From assembly GCA_020725195.1 (NCBI GenBank), contig DYFL01000017.1:1-42678 (forward strand): 42,678 nt of DNA, in the 5' to 3' direction. Made by a program: the position numbers and the translations under genes. Position 1 is the stretch's first letter. Every line of letters starts with the position of its first letter. This document shows positions 8,224-15,871 of this stretch, in pieces. The notes beneath the pieces were generated by a model. That model did not search any database and was not told the origin of the DNA. It was given only the letters and a program-made list of their open reading frames with translations. Origin of the DNA: Hydrogenophilus sp. (GTDB lineage: Bacteria > Pseudomonadota > Gammaproteobacteria > Burkholderiales > Thiobacillaceae).

Positions 8224-8256
8224 GGGCAGTTCTGCTAGAATTGCCCGGCTTTTTTT
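8224..8256 (+). terminator. fabG-acpP hairpin with T-tract, overlapping an extended -10 box
   Basis: GGGCAGTTCT (8224-8233), a GCT loop and AGAATTGCCC (8237-8246) pair over 10 bp with one G-U, and are followed by GGC and seven Ts: a plausible intrinsic terminator or attenuator. The same bases contain TGCTAGAAT (8233-8241), an extended -10 box with TAGAAT, which would start acpP transcription near 8248. No good -35 box is visible. The region may therefore both end fabG transcription in part and give acpP its own promoter, which would fit the need for abundant ACP. Confidence 0.65.
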
Positions 8257-8286
8257 ACCTTTCACCCTGTAGGGAGCACTACGCAA

Positions 8287-8520
8287 ATGAGCGATATCGA
8301 ACAGCGCGTCAAGAAGATCGTTGCCGAGCAACTGGGCGTGAACGAGGCCGACATCAAGCAGGAGTCTTCCTTCGTCAACGATCTGGGCGCCGATTCCCTG
8401 GACACGGTCGAGCTGGTCATGGCCCTGGAGGAGGAGTTCGAGTGCGAGATCCCCGACGAGGAGGCCGAGAAGATCACCACCGTGCAGCAGGCCGTCGACT
8501 ACATCAACGCCCACAAGTAA
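8287..8520 (+). CDS. acpP: Acyl carrier protein
   Basis: This 77-residue, very acidic protein has the phosphopantetheine attachment serine in [19 protein letters not shown], near residue 37. It carries the growing acyl chain for the neighbouring Fab enzymes and PlsX. It begins [18 protein letters not shown], typical of AcpP. AGGGAGC precedes the start. A combined terminator and extended -10 structure lies in the 66-nt gap after fabG. Confidence 0.98.
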   Translation: MSDIEQRVKKIVAEQLGVNEADIKQESSFVNDLGADSLDTVELVMALEEEFECEIPDEEAEKITTVQQAVDYINAHK

Positions 8521-8550
8521 TCCTTCTCCTCACCACCAAAGGGAATCCCG

Positions 8551-9789
8551 TTGTCCAAGCGCAGAATCGTCGTTACAGGTCTCGGCATCGTCTCGCCGGT
8601 GGGTAACACCGTCGATGAGGCGTGGGCCGCCCTGATGGCCGGAAAGAGCGGCATCGCGCGCATCACCCGCTTCGATCCCGCCCCCTTCGCCTCCCAGATC
8701 GCTGGCGAGGTCAAGGACTTCGACGTGACGAAGTACATCACCGCCAAGGATGCCCGCCGCATGGATGCCTTCATCCACTACGGCCTGGCTGCGGCGATCG
8801 ATGCGCTGAAGGACTGCGGCCTCGAGGTGACCGACGCCAACCGGGAACGCATCGGCGTCAACATCGGCTCCGGCATCGGTGGTCTGCCGATGATCGAGGA
8901 GACCCACAAGACCTATCTGGAGGAGGGGCCGCGCAAGATTTCCCCCTTCTTCATCCCCGCCACCATCATCAACATGATCTCCGGCCATCTGTCCATCCTC
9001 TACGGCCTGCAGGGCCCGAACGTGGCCATGGTCACCGCCTGCACCACCGGCACCCACGCCATCGGCGAGGCGGCCCGGATGATCGAATACGGCGAGGCCG
9101 ACGTCATGGTCGCGGGCGGCGCCGAGTCGACCATCTGCCCGCTAGCGGTCGGCGGCTTCGCCGCCGCGCGGGCGCTGTCCACCCGCAACGACGACCCCGC
9201 CGGTGCCAGCCGCCCCTGGGACAAGGACCGCGACGGCTTCGTCCTGGGCGAGGGCGCCGGGGTCCTGGTCCTGGAGGAGTACGAGCACGCCAGGGCCCGC
9301 GGCGCCCGCATCTACTGCGAGCTCGCCGGCTACGGCAAGAGCGCCGACGCCTACCACATGACCGCCCCCACCGAGGACGGCTCGGGCGCGGCGCGCTGCA
9401 TGGACAACGCGCTGAAGAACGCCGGCCTCAACGCCGACGCGGTCGACTACATCAACGCCCACGGCACCTCCACCCCCCTGGGCGACGTGGCCGAGACCAA
9501 GGCGGTGAAGCGCTCCCTCGGGGCGCATGCCGCCAAGGTCATGGTGAGCTCCAGCAAGTCCATGACCGGCCACCTGCTGGGGGCCGCCGGCGGCGTTGAG
9601 GCCGTGTTCTCCGTCCTCGCCGTCGCGCGCCAGGCCGTGCCCCCCACCATCAACCTCGTCGAGGCCGGCCCCGAGTGCGACCTCGACTACGTGCCGAACA
9701 CCGGCCGCGAGGCCAGGGTGGACGTGGCGCTCTCCAATTCCTTCGGCTTCGGCGGCACCAACGGCACCCTCATCTTCAAGAGGGTCTGA
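8551..9789 (+). CDS. fabF: 3-oxoacyl-ACP synthase II (FabF)
   Basis: FabF elongates acyl-ACP with malonyl-ACP. The 412-residue protein has the active-site Cys in [12 protein letters not shown] near residue 164 and the two histidines in [11 protein letters not shown] and [12 protein letters not shown]. It ends with the usual [14 protein letters not shown]. The start is TTG at 8551, supported by AAAGGGA 6-7 nt upstream and by the conserved [15 protein letters not shown] that follows at once. It is co-directional with acpP, 30 nt away. Confidence 0.96.
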   Translation: MSKRRIVVTGLGIVSPVGNTVDEAWAALMAGKSGIARITRFDPAPFASQIAGEVKDFDVTKYITAKDARRMDAFIHYGLAAAIDALKDCGLEVTDANRERIGVNIGSGIGGLPMIEETHKTYLEEGPRKISPFFIPATIINMISGHLSILYGLQGPNVAMVTACTTGTHAIGEAARMIEYGEADVMVAGGAESTICPLAVGGFAAARALSTRNDDPAGASRPWDKDRDGFVLGEGAGVLVLEEYEHARARGARIYCELAGYGKSADAYHMTAPTEDGSGAARCMDNALKNAGLNADAVDYINAHGTSTPLGDVAETKAVKRSLGAHAAKVMVSSSKSMTGHLLGAAGGVEAVFSVLAVARQAVPPTINLVEAGPECDLDYVPNTGREARVDVALSNSFGFGGTNGTLIFKRV

Positions 9790-9808
9790 GGCGCCCGCCT
9801 AAGACCGT

Positions 9809-11122
9809 ATGTCCGTCCTCCGGCTCCCCGGTGCAATCGATCTGCTGGATCTGCATCGGCAGGCGCCGGGGCGCTTCCCCGCCCTGCTGCAGACCCTGGG
9901 GCGCCCCGGCTGGGACATCCTCTTCGCCCATCCGCTCGAGATCCGCACGGGCAGTGTGCTGCCCGAGCCGGATTTCTTCAGCCGCTTCGACACCTCCTGG
10001 GCCGGGGCCCGCAAGCCGCCGGAACCCGAGGCCGCAGGCCTGCCCTTCCGGGGCGGCTGGTTCGTCTACCTGGGCTACGAGCTGCTGCATCTCATCGAAC
10101 CCAGCGTGCCGAGGCGGCCCGCGGCCGAGGCCGCGCCCCTCTACTGGCTCGCGCGCATCCCGGCGGCCGTCCTGGTCGACCCCGAGCGGCAGGCCACCTG
10201 GGTCGTCGCCGAGGCAGGGCGCGAGGACCTGATCGGGGAGCTGAGCAGGGCCGTCGAGGCGCTGCGCCCCGCGCCGTCCACGCCGCTGCGGACCGGGGGC
10301 GCGCTCGTGGAGGAGGGGCCCGATCGCTTCCTCGATGGGGTGGGCCGCATCCAGCGCTACATCCGCGAGGGCGACGTGTTCCAGGTCAACCTCTCCCGGC
10401 GCTGGCGCCTGCCCGGCCTCGCGGCCGACAAGCCGGCGGACCTCTATGCCGCCCTGCGCCGGGCCAACCCGGCGCCCTTCGCGGGGCTCCTGGACATGGG
10501 CGGGGCGGCCATCGTGAGTTCCTCGCCGGAACGCCTGGTGCGCGTCGAGGCCGGCTGGGCCGAGACCTGGCCCATCGCCGGGACCTATCCGCGCTCGGCC
10601 GACCCCGAGGAGGATGCCCGACTGCGCGCCGAGCTCCTCGCGCACCCCAAGGAGCGGGCCGAGCACGTCATGCTGGTGGACCTGGAGCGCAACGACCTGG
10701 GCCGGGTCTGCGCGCCGGGCAGCGTGCGGGTGGACGAGCTCGCCCGCGTCTACAGCTATGCCTTCGTCCACCACATCGAGTCCCGGGTGCGCGGCCGGGT
10801 GCGCCCCGAGGTCACCCCCGGGCAGCTGATGGCCGCCCTCTTTCCCGGCGGCACCATCACCGGCTGCCCCAAGGTGCGGACCATGCAGGTCATCCGCGAG
10901 CTGGAGGCGACCCCGCGGGCCGCCTACACCGGCAGCATGGGCTACCTCAACCACGACGGCAGCCTGGACCTCAACATCCTGATCCGCAGCCTCATGGTGT
11001 CGGAGGCCGGCATCGAGTTCAGCACCGGCGCGGGCATCGTCGCGGACTCCGTGCCCGAGCGCGAGCTGAACGAGACCCGCGCCAAGGCGGCGGGGCTGCT
11101 GCGCGGGCTGGGGCTGCGATGA
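9809..11122 (+). CDS. pabB: Aminodeoxychorismate synthase component I (PabB-like)
   Basis: This 437-residue chorismate-binding enzyme makes 4-amino-4-deoxychorismate for folate. It has EGDVFQVNLSRRW, the SSSPERLV segment, the ERAEHVMLVDLERNDLGRV core and the PGGTITGCPKVRTM signature. The next gene is aminodeoxychorismate lyase with an ATGA overlap, which identifies it as PabB rather than TrpE. An oddity is that the motif reads PIAGT (residues 255-259), where typical PabB has PIKGT with an active-site lysine; PIAGT is the anthranilate-synthase form. It starts 19 nt after fabF. Confidence 0.88.
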   Translation: MSVLRLPGAIDLLDLHRQAPGRFPALLQTLGRPGWDILFAHPLEIRTGSVLPEPDFFSRFDTSWAGARKPPEPEAAGLPFRGGWFVYLGYELLHLIEPSVPRRPAAEAAPLYWLARIPAAVLVDPERQATWVVAEAGREDLIGELSRAVEALRPAPSTPLRTGGALVEEGPDRFLDGVGRIQRYIREGDVFQVNLSRRWRLPGLAADKPADLYAALRRANPAPFAGLLDMGGAAIVSSSPERLVRVEAGWAETWPIAGTYPRSADPEEDARLRAELLAHPKERAEHVMLVDLERNDLGRVCAPGSVRVDELARVYSYAFVHHIESRVRGRVRPEVTPGQLMAALFPGGTITGCPKVRTMQVIRELEATPRAAYTGSMGYLNHDGSLDLNILIRSLMVSEAGIEFSTGAGIVADSVPERELNETRAKAAGLLRGLGLR

Positions 11123-11952
11123 GCGGGGCATGGACGGTGCTGGTCGACGGCCGGGCGCAGGCAGGCCTGCCGGTGCAGGACCGCGGCCTCATGTACGGCG
11201 ACGGCGTCTTCCGCACCCTCAGGATACGCGGGGGCCGGCCGCTCTGGTGGGAAGCGCAGCTCGCCCGGCTCGCGGGCGATTGCGCCCGCCTGGGCATCCC
11301 CTGTCCCGAGCGGGGGCTTTGGCAGCGGGACCTCGCGGCCGTGCTCGAAGGACGGGATGAGGGGGTGCTCAAGCTCGTGGTCACCCGGGGGGTCGGCCCC
11401 CGCGGCTACCAGCCGCCCGAGCCGGCCCGGCCCACCCGCATCGCCATGGCCGGGCCCCTGCCCGGCCACCCTGCCGGGCTCTGGCGGGAGGGGGTCCATG
11501 TCCGGGTATGCACCCTGCGCCTGGGCCAGCAGCCCGCCCTGGCGGGCATCAAGCACCTGAACCGCCTGGAGAACGTGCTGGCCCGGGCGGAATGGGACGA
11601 TGCGGACATCCACGAGGGCCTGCTGCTGGACGGCGAGGGCCGGGTGATCTCGGGGGTGGGCAGCAACCTCTTCATCCTGCGCGGGGGAGAGCTCCTCACC
11701 CCGCGCCTCGACCGCTGCGGCGTGGCCGGGATGGCGCGCGCCCGGCTGATGGCGGAGGCGGCCACACTCGGTCTCGAGGCAAGGGAGGCCGATCTGGCCC
11801 TGGAGGACGTGAGGCAGGCCGACGAGGCGTTCCTGACCAACAGCCTCATCGGCGCCTGGCGGGTGCGGCGCCTGCGCGATGCGTCCGGCCCCGAGCGGGT
11901 CTGGCCCGGCCCCGTGATCTATCCGGCTGTGCGAAAATTGCTCGATGGCTAG
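11119..11952 (+). CDS. pabC: Aminodeoxychorismate lyase (PabC)
   Basis: This is a PLP enzyme of fold type IV that releases 4-aminobenzoate and pyruvate from aminodeoxychorismate. The 277-residue protein shows QDRGLMYGDGVFRTLR near the N-terminus, the PLP lysine in IKHLNRLENVLAR, and the EGLLLDGEGRVISGVGSNLF and FLTNSLIGAWRV segments. The start overlaps the pabB stop (ATGA), and the end overlaps mltG by 8 nt, so the run is translationally coupled. D-amino-acid or branched-chain aminotransferases share the fold but not this context. Confidence 0.93.
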   Translation: MSGAWTVLVDGRAQAGLPVQDRGLMYGDGVFRTLRIRGGRPLWWEAQLARLAGDCARLGIPCPERGLWQRDLAAVLEGRDEGVLKLVVTRGVGPRGYQPPEPARPTRIAMAGPLPGHPAGLWREGVHVRVCTLRLGQQPALAGIKHLNRLENVLARAEWDDADIHEGLLLDGEGRVISGVGSNLFILRGGELLTPRLDRCGVAGMARARLMAEAATLGLEAREADLALEDVRQADEAFLTNSLIGAWRVRRLRDASGPERVWPGPVIYPAVRKLLDG

Positions 11953-12949
11953 ACGCATGATCGTTCGCGGGCTGTATCTCTGTCTGGCGCTGCTCCTGGC
12001 GGCGCCCGCCGCCTGGCTGGCGTATTACGCCCATCGCCCCCTGGAGGTCGCCGATCCGCCGCTGGAGTTCACGGTCGAGCCGGGCAGCTCGACCCGCGCG
12101 GTGGCCCGCCAGCTGCACGAGGAGGGCGTCCTGCCGAACCCATGGGGATTCGTCGCCCTGGCCGTGCTCCTGGATCGGGCGGAAAGGCTCAAGGCCGGAA
12201 GCTACAGCCTGGAGCGGCGCTACACGCCCATGGAGCTGCTCGACAAGGTCACCCGGGGCGACGTCGCCATGGGCCGGATCACCGTGGTCGAGGGCTGGAC
12301 CTTCCGGCAGATGCGCGAGGCGGTCGACCGACACCCGCGCCTCGTGCACGACACCCTGGGCATGAGCGATGCGGCCCTGCTGGCGGCCATCGGGGCGGCG
12401 GAGACGCACCCCGAGGGCCTGTTCCTGCCCGAGACCTACCACTTCGACCTGGACAGTTCCGACCTCCAGCTCTACAAGCGCGCCTACAGGGCCAAGAAGG
12501 AGAAGCTGGCCGAGGCCTGGGCGGCGCGGGCGCCGGGGCTGCCCTACCGTTCGCCCTACGAGGCGCTGGTGATGGCCTCCATCATCGAGAAGGAGACCGG
12601 TGTGCCGGAAGAGCGTCCCCTCATCGCCGCCGTCTTCGTCAACCGCCTGCGCCTGGGCATGCGCCTGCAGACCGACCCCACGGTCATCTACGGCATGGGG
12701 CAGCGCTTCGACGGCAACCTGCGCAAGGACGACCTCCTCGCCGACACCCCCTACAACACCTACACCCGCGGCGGCCTGCCGCCCACCCCCATCGCCCTGC
12801 CCGGCGAGGCGGCCATCCTCGCCGCGCTCAACCCGGAGCCGAGCCGGGCCCTCTACTTCGTCTCCATGGGCGACGGGCGGCATGTTTTCTCCTACACCCT
12901 GGAGGAGCACAACCGGGCGGTGAACCGCTACCAGAGGGGGGGGCGCTAG
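11945..12949 (+). CDS. mltG: Endolytic murein transglycosylase MltG (YceG)
   Basis: This membrane-anchored lytic transglycosylase cleaves nascent glycan strands. The 334-residue protein has an N-terminal membrane segment (residues 7-25, LYLCLALLLAAPAAWLAYYA), a LysM-like region, and the YceG catalytic domain with ASIIEKETGVPEERP, containing the catalytic glutamate. RLRLGMRLQTDPTVIYGMG and YNTYTRGGLPPTPIA follow. pabC-mltG-tmk-holB is a conserved gammaproteobacterial order. The stop is immediately followed by the tmk start. Confidence 0.94.
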   Translation: MARRMIVRGLYLCLALLLAAPAAWLAYYAHRPLEVADPPLEFTVEPGSSTRAVARQLHEEGVLPNPWGFVALAVLLDRAERLKAGSYSLERRYTPMELLDKVTRGDVAMGRITVVEGWTFRQMREAVDRHPRLVHDTLGMSDAALLAAIGAAETHPEGLFLPETYHFDLDSSDLQLYKRAYRAKKEKLAEAWAARAPGLPYRSPYEALVMASIIEKETGVPEERPLIAAVFVNRLRLGMRLQTDPTVIYGMGQRFDGNLRKDDLLADTPYNTYTRGGLPPTPIALPGEAAILAALNPEPSRALYFVSMGDGRHVFSYTLEEHNRAVNRYQRGGR

Positions 12950-13558
12950 ATGCGGGGGCTCTTCATCAGCCTGGAGGGGGTGGACGGCGCCGGCAAGAGC
13001 AGCCACATCGGCTGGCTGGCCGAGCATTTCCGCAACCGGGGCCGCACCGTGCGGCTCACCCGTGAGCCGGGCGGCACGGCCGTGGGGGAGCGGCTGCGCG
13101 AGATCGTGCTGCACGAGCCCATGCACCCCGAGACCGAGGCGCTGATCATGTTCGCCGCCCGCCGCGAGCACCTGGAGCAGGTCATCCTGCCGGCGCTCGC
13201 GCGCGGCGAGGTGGTGATCTCCGACCGCTTCACCGACGCGAGCTTCGCCTACCAGTGCGGCGGCCGGGGCCTGCCGGAGGCGCGCCTGGAGGCGCTGGAG
13301 CGCTGGGTCCACGAGGGGCTGCAGCCCGACCTCACCCTGCTGTTCGACGTGCCCGACACGGTGGCCCGGGCGCGGCTTGCCGCCGCGCGCGATCCGGACC
13401 GATTCGAGCGGGAGGGGCAGGCCTTCTTCGAGCGGGTCCGCGCCGCCTACCTGCGCCGGGCCGAGCGCCATCCGGGGCGCATCCGGGTCATCGACGGAAC
13501 CCGGAATCATGCCGCCGTGCGCGTCGAGATCGAGGCGGTGCTGGCCTCCTTACCGTGA
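12950..13558 (+). CDS. tmk: Thymidylate kinase
   Basis: Tmk phosphorylates dTMP to dTDP. The 202-residue protein has the P-loop [12 protein letters not shown], the DR(Y/F) motif in [20 protein letters not shown], and a LID region with the arginines [10 protein letters not shown]. The ATG directly follows the mltG stop codon with no spacing, and AGAGGGGGGGC acts as ribosome binding site inside mltG. A REP-like repeat follows the gene. Confidence 0.96.
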   Translation: MRGLFISLEGVDGAGKSSHIGWLAEHFRNRGRTVRLTREPGGTAVGERLREIVLHEPMHPETEALIMFAARREHLEQVILPALARGEVVISDRFTDASFAYQCGGRGLPEARLEALERWVHEGLQPDLTLLFDVPDTVARARLAAARDPDRFEREGQAFFERVRAAYLRRAERHPGRIRVIDGTRNHAAVRVEIEAVLASLP

Positions 13559-13581
13559 ATGTCGTGAAGCGACACGCCAGA

Positions 13582-13622
13582 CCCCCTCGCCCGCGTGCGG
13601 GAGAGGGCCGGGGTGAGGGGGT
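13582..13622. repeat. REP-like palindromic repeat, copy 2
   Basis: CCCTCGCCCGC-GT-GCGGGAGAGGG matches copy 1 at 2023-2060 apart from one stem mismatch and the loop, and ends in the same GGGTGAGGGG tail. It fills the tmk-holB gap of an otherwise overlapping operon. It is immediately followed by a separate inverted repeat at 13623-13675. Confidence 0.78.
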
Positions 13623-13675
13623 GATCATGGCAATCCGGCTGATTGCGTTATGAGTTGGAACGGATTGCCATGATC
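13623..13675. repeat. 15-bp perfect inverted repeat spanning the holB start
   Basis: GATCATGGCAATCCG (13623-13637) and its exact reverse complement (13661-13675) flank 23 nt. The right arm contains the likely holB start codon ATG 13670 and its upstream bases, so in RNA the stem would hide the translation start. It could be a regulatory hairpin for holB, or the trace of the REP insertion next to it. Confidence 0.7.
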
Positions 13676-14665
13676 GCCAGCATGAGCCTGCATCCCTGGA
13701 ACGAGGCCCTCTGGCGCCGGCTGACCGCCGAGCGCGACAAGCTGCCTCACGCCTTGCTCCTGCACGGCCCCGCCGGGGTGGGTAAGAAGGCGCTGGCCCT
13801 GGAGCTGGCCCGATGGCTCCTGTGCGGCCGACCGGGGGCGGCCGGGGCCTGCGGCGAGTGCCGGTCCTGTCTGTGGCTGGGGCAGGGCAGCCATCCGGAT
13901 TTCCGCCTGATCGAGCCCGAGGCGGAGGCCGCCGGCCAGGGGGCCGGGAAGGGCGGCCGCCTGATCACGGTGGAGCAGGTGCGCCAGGTGGTGGATTTCC
14001 TGGCCCTGTCGGCGCACCAAGGGGGCTGGCGCGCCGTGCTGCTCAGCCCGGCCGAGAGCCTCGGGCCCTCGGCGGCCAACGCGCTGCTCAAGACCCTGGA
14101 GGAGCCGCCGCCGAAGACCTTGTTCATCCTGGTCTCGCACCAGCCCAGGCGTCTGCTCCCGACCGTCCTCAGCCGCTGCCGCAAGGTCGGGGTGGCGCTG
14201 CCCGAGCCCGGGGCGGCGCTGGCCTGGCTGCAGGGCCAGGGGCTGGCCGGGGCGCAGGCCCTGCTCGCGGAGGCGGGGGGGGCACCCCTGCTGGCCCTGG
14301 ACTACGCGGATCCTGAGCGGCAGGCCCGGCGCCGGCGCTTCCTGCAGGCCCTCGCGCAGCCTGGCCGGACCGACCTGAGCGCCCTGGCGGGGGAGTACCA
14401 GAACCGGGTGGCCGAGGCCTGGGGCTGGTTGAACCGGTGGCTGTGCGACCTCATCCTGGCCCGCTCCTGCGGCCGGGTGCGCTATTTCCATGACCAGGCC
14501 GACGCCCTGCGCGAGCTGGCCGGCCGCCTGGACTGGCCCGGGCTCTGGGCCGTGCATAAGGGCGTGCAGGCGGATGGGCGCTGGCTGCACCACCCGCTCA
14601 ACGGCCAGTTGTTGCTAGAATCCTGGCTCATCCGCTACGCGGAACTGGAGGAGGTGAGACGATGA
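13670..14665 (+). CDS. holB: DNA polymerase III subunit delta prime
   Basis: The delta-prime subunit belongs to the clamp loader. The 331-residue protein has the ATPase-like loop HGPAGVGKKAL, the zinc-binding cysteines (CGRPGAAGACGECRSC), NALLKTLEEPPP and the SRC motif in TVLSRCRKV. The start is uncertain: ATG 13670 is chosen, with ATG 13682 (MSLHPWNEALW) and TTG 13643 as alternatives; none has a strong Shine-Dalgarno sequence. A 15-bp inverted repeat covers this start region. The stop overlaps the pilZ ATG. Confidence 0.92.
   Translation: MIASMSLHPWNEALWRRLTAERDKLPHALLLHGPAGVGKKALALELARWLLCGRPGAAGACGECRSCLWLGQGSHPDFRLIEPEAEAAGQGAGKGGRLITVEQVRQVVDFLALSAHQGGWRAVLLSPAESLGPSAANALLKTLEEPPPKTLFILVSHQPRRLLPTVLSRCRKVGVALPEPGAALAWLQGQGLAGAQALLAEAGGAPLLALDYADPERQARRRRFLQALAQPGRTDLSALAGEYQNRVAEAWGWLNRWLCDLILARSCGRVRYFHDQADALRELAGRLDWPGLWAVHKGVQADGRWLHHPLNGQLLLESWLIRYAELEEVRR
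14613..14621 (+). promoter_or_regulatory. Possible extended -10 promoter for pilZ-tatD inside holB
   Basis: TGCTAGAAT lies near the 3' end of holB, 41 nt before the pilZ start. It matches the extended -10 form (TGn plus TAGAAT) seen elsewhere in this window before acpP, hfq, rnm and gyrA. No -35 box is evident, and it lies in coding sequence, so it may be coincidence. Confidence 0.35.
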
Positions 14666-15042
14666 GCGAAGGCGGGGTCCCAACGGAAGCCAAGTCGGCC
14701 CACGCGCGCGCCGGCATGCTCTCCCTGAGCATCAAGGAGCGCCATGCGCTGTATGCCGCCTACATGCCCTTCGTGAGGCATGGCGGCCTTTTCATCCCCA
14801 CGGCGCGGCCTTACGAGATGGGCGACCAGGTCTACATGCTGCTCACCCTCATGGACGACCCCACGCGCATCCCCGTCTCCGGCAGGGTGGTCTGGATCAC
14901 GCCGGCGGGCGCCCAGGGCAACCGCCAGCAGGGCGTCGGGGTGCAGTTCGACAACAACGAGAACGGCCAGCTCGCACGCTCCAAGATCGAAGGGGTGCTG
15001 GGCAATGCCATCAAGTCGCCCCGCAGCACCCATACCATGTGA
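14662..15042 (+). CDS. pilZ: PilZ domain protein (type IV pilus PilZ)
   Basis: The 126-residue protein shows MLSLSIKERHALYAAYMPFVRHGGLFIPT, PYEMGDQVYMLLTLMDDPTRIPVSGRVVWITP and GVGVQFD, matching the short PilZ found after holB in pseudomonads and relatives. That protein is needed for type IV pilus assembly. The RxxxR c-di-GMP motif of canonical PilZ domains is not visible, in keeping with this non-binding subtype. It overlaps holB (ATGA) and touches tatD. Confidence 0.92.
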   Translation: MSEGGVPTEAKSAHARAGMLSLSIKERHALYAAYMPFVRHGGLFIPTARPYEMGDQVYMLLTLMDDPTRIPVSGRVVWITPAGAQGNRQQGVGVQFDNNENGQLARSKIEGVLGNAIKSPRSTHTM

Positions 15043-15818
15043 TGCTGGTCGATTCCCACTGCCACATCGATTTTCCCGAGTTCCCCGAAGGCATCGAACC
15101 CCTCCTGAGCCGCATGGCCGAGGCCGGCGTGGGCCATGCCCTGTGCGTTTGCGTCAGCCTGGAGCTCTTCCCACGGGTCCTGGCCGCGGCGCAGCGCGAT
15201 GCCCGGCTGTACGCATCGGTGGGCGTGCATCCGGACCACGCGGACTGCCGGGAGCCGGACGTGGATACCCTGGTGGCGCTTGCCCGCCACCCCAAGGTGG
15301 TGGCCATCGGCGAGACCGGTCTCGACTACTACCGGATGCCCCGCGAAGACCTGGACTGGCAGCGCGACCGCTTCCGGGTCCACATCCGGGCGGCCCGGGC
15401 GGCCGGCCGCCCCCTGATCGTCCACACCCGCAGCGCCGCCGCGGACACGCTCGCCATCCTGCGCGAGGAGGGGGCGGCCGAGGCGGGCGGCGTCATGCAT
15501 TGCTTCACGGAGAGCGGGGAGGTGGCCCGCCAGGCCCTGGACCTGGGCTTCTACATCTCCTTCTCGGGCATCCTCACCTTCAGGAACGCGGCGGAGCTGC
15601 GGGAGGTGGCCCGCCAGGTGCCCCTCGACCGCCTGCTGGTCGAGACCGACGCGCCCTATCTCGCCCCGGTGCCGCACCGGGGCAAGCGCAACGAGCCGGC
15701 CTACGTGCGGCACGTGGCGGAACTGATCGCGGATATCAAGGGGCTGGCGCCGGAGGCGGTGGCCGAGGCCACCACCGCCAACTTCTTCAGGCTCTTCAGC
15801 CAAGCACGCAGGGATTAA
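15042..15818 (+). CDS. tatD: TatD-family metal-dependent DNase
   Basis: The 258-residue TIM-barrel hydrolase has the metal ligands HCHID (near residue 6), AIGETGLDYYR, VHTRSA, VMHCFTES and the final LLVETDAPYLAP. TatD enzymes are exonucleases linked to DNA repair. ATG 15042 (MLVDSHCHID) fits the family and shares its first base with the pilZ stop. GTG 15039 would add one residue. The gene is convergent with clpA, and a hairpin lies between them. Confidence 0.93.
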   Translation: MLVDSHCHIDFPEFPEGIEPLLSRMAEAGVGHALCVCVSLELFPRVLAAAQRDARLYASVGVHPDHADCREPDVDTLVALARHPKVVAIGETGLDYYRMPREDLDWQRDRFRVHIRAARAAGRPLIVHTRSAAADTLAILREEGAAEAGGVMHCFTESGEVARQALDLGFYISFSGILTFRNAAELREVARQVPLDRLLVETDAPYLAPVPHRGKRNEPAYVRHVAELIADIKGLAPEAVAEATTANFFRLFSQARRD

Positions 15819-15838
15819 GGCACCGGGTGCTGCACAGT

Positions 15839-15871
15839 GGCGGGTGACGCCGCTCGCGCGGCCAACCCGCC
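15839..15871. terminator. Bidirectional hairpin between tatD and clpA
   Basis: The outer arms GGCGGGT (15839-15845) and ACCCGCC (15865-15871) enclose a second perfect stem GCCGC-TCGC-GCGGC (15849-15862). It lies between two convergent genes and has no T-run, so it may serve as a weak or Rho-assisted terminator for both directions. Confidence 0.55.
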
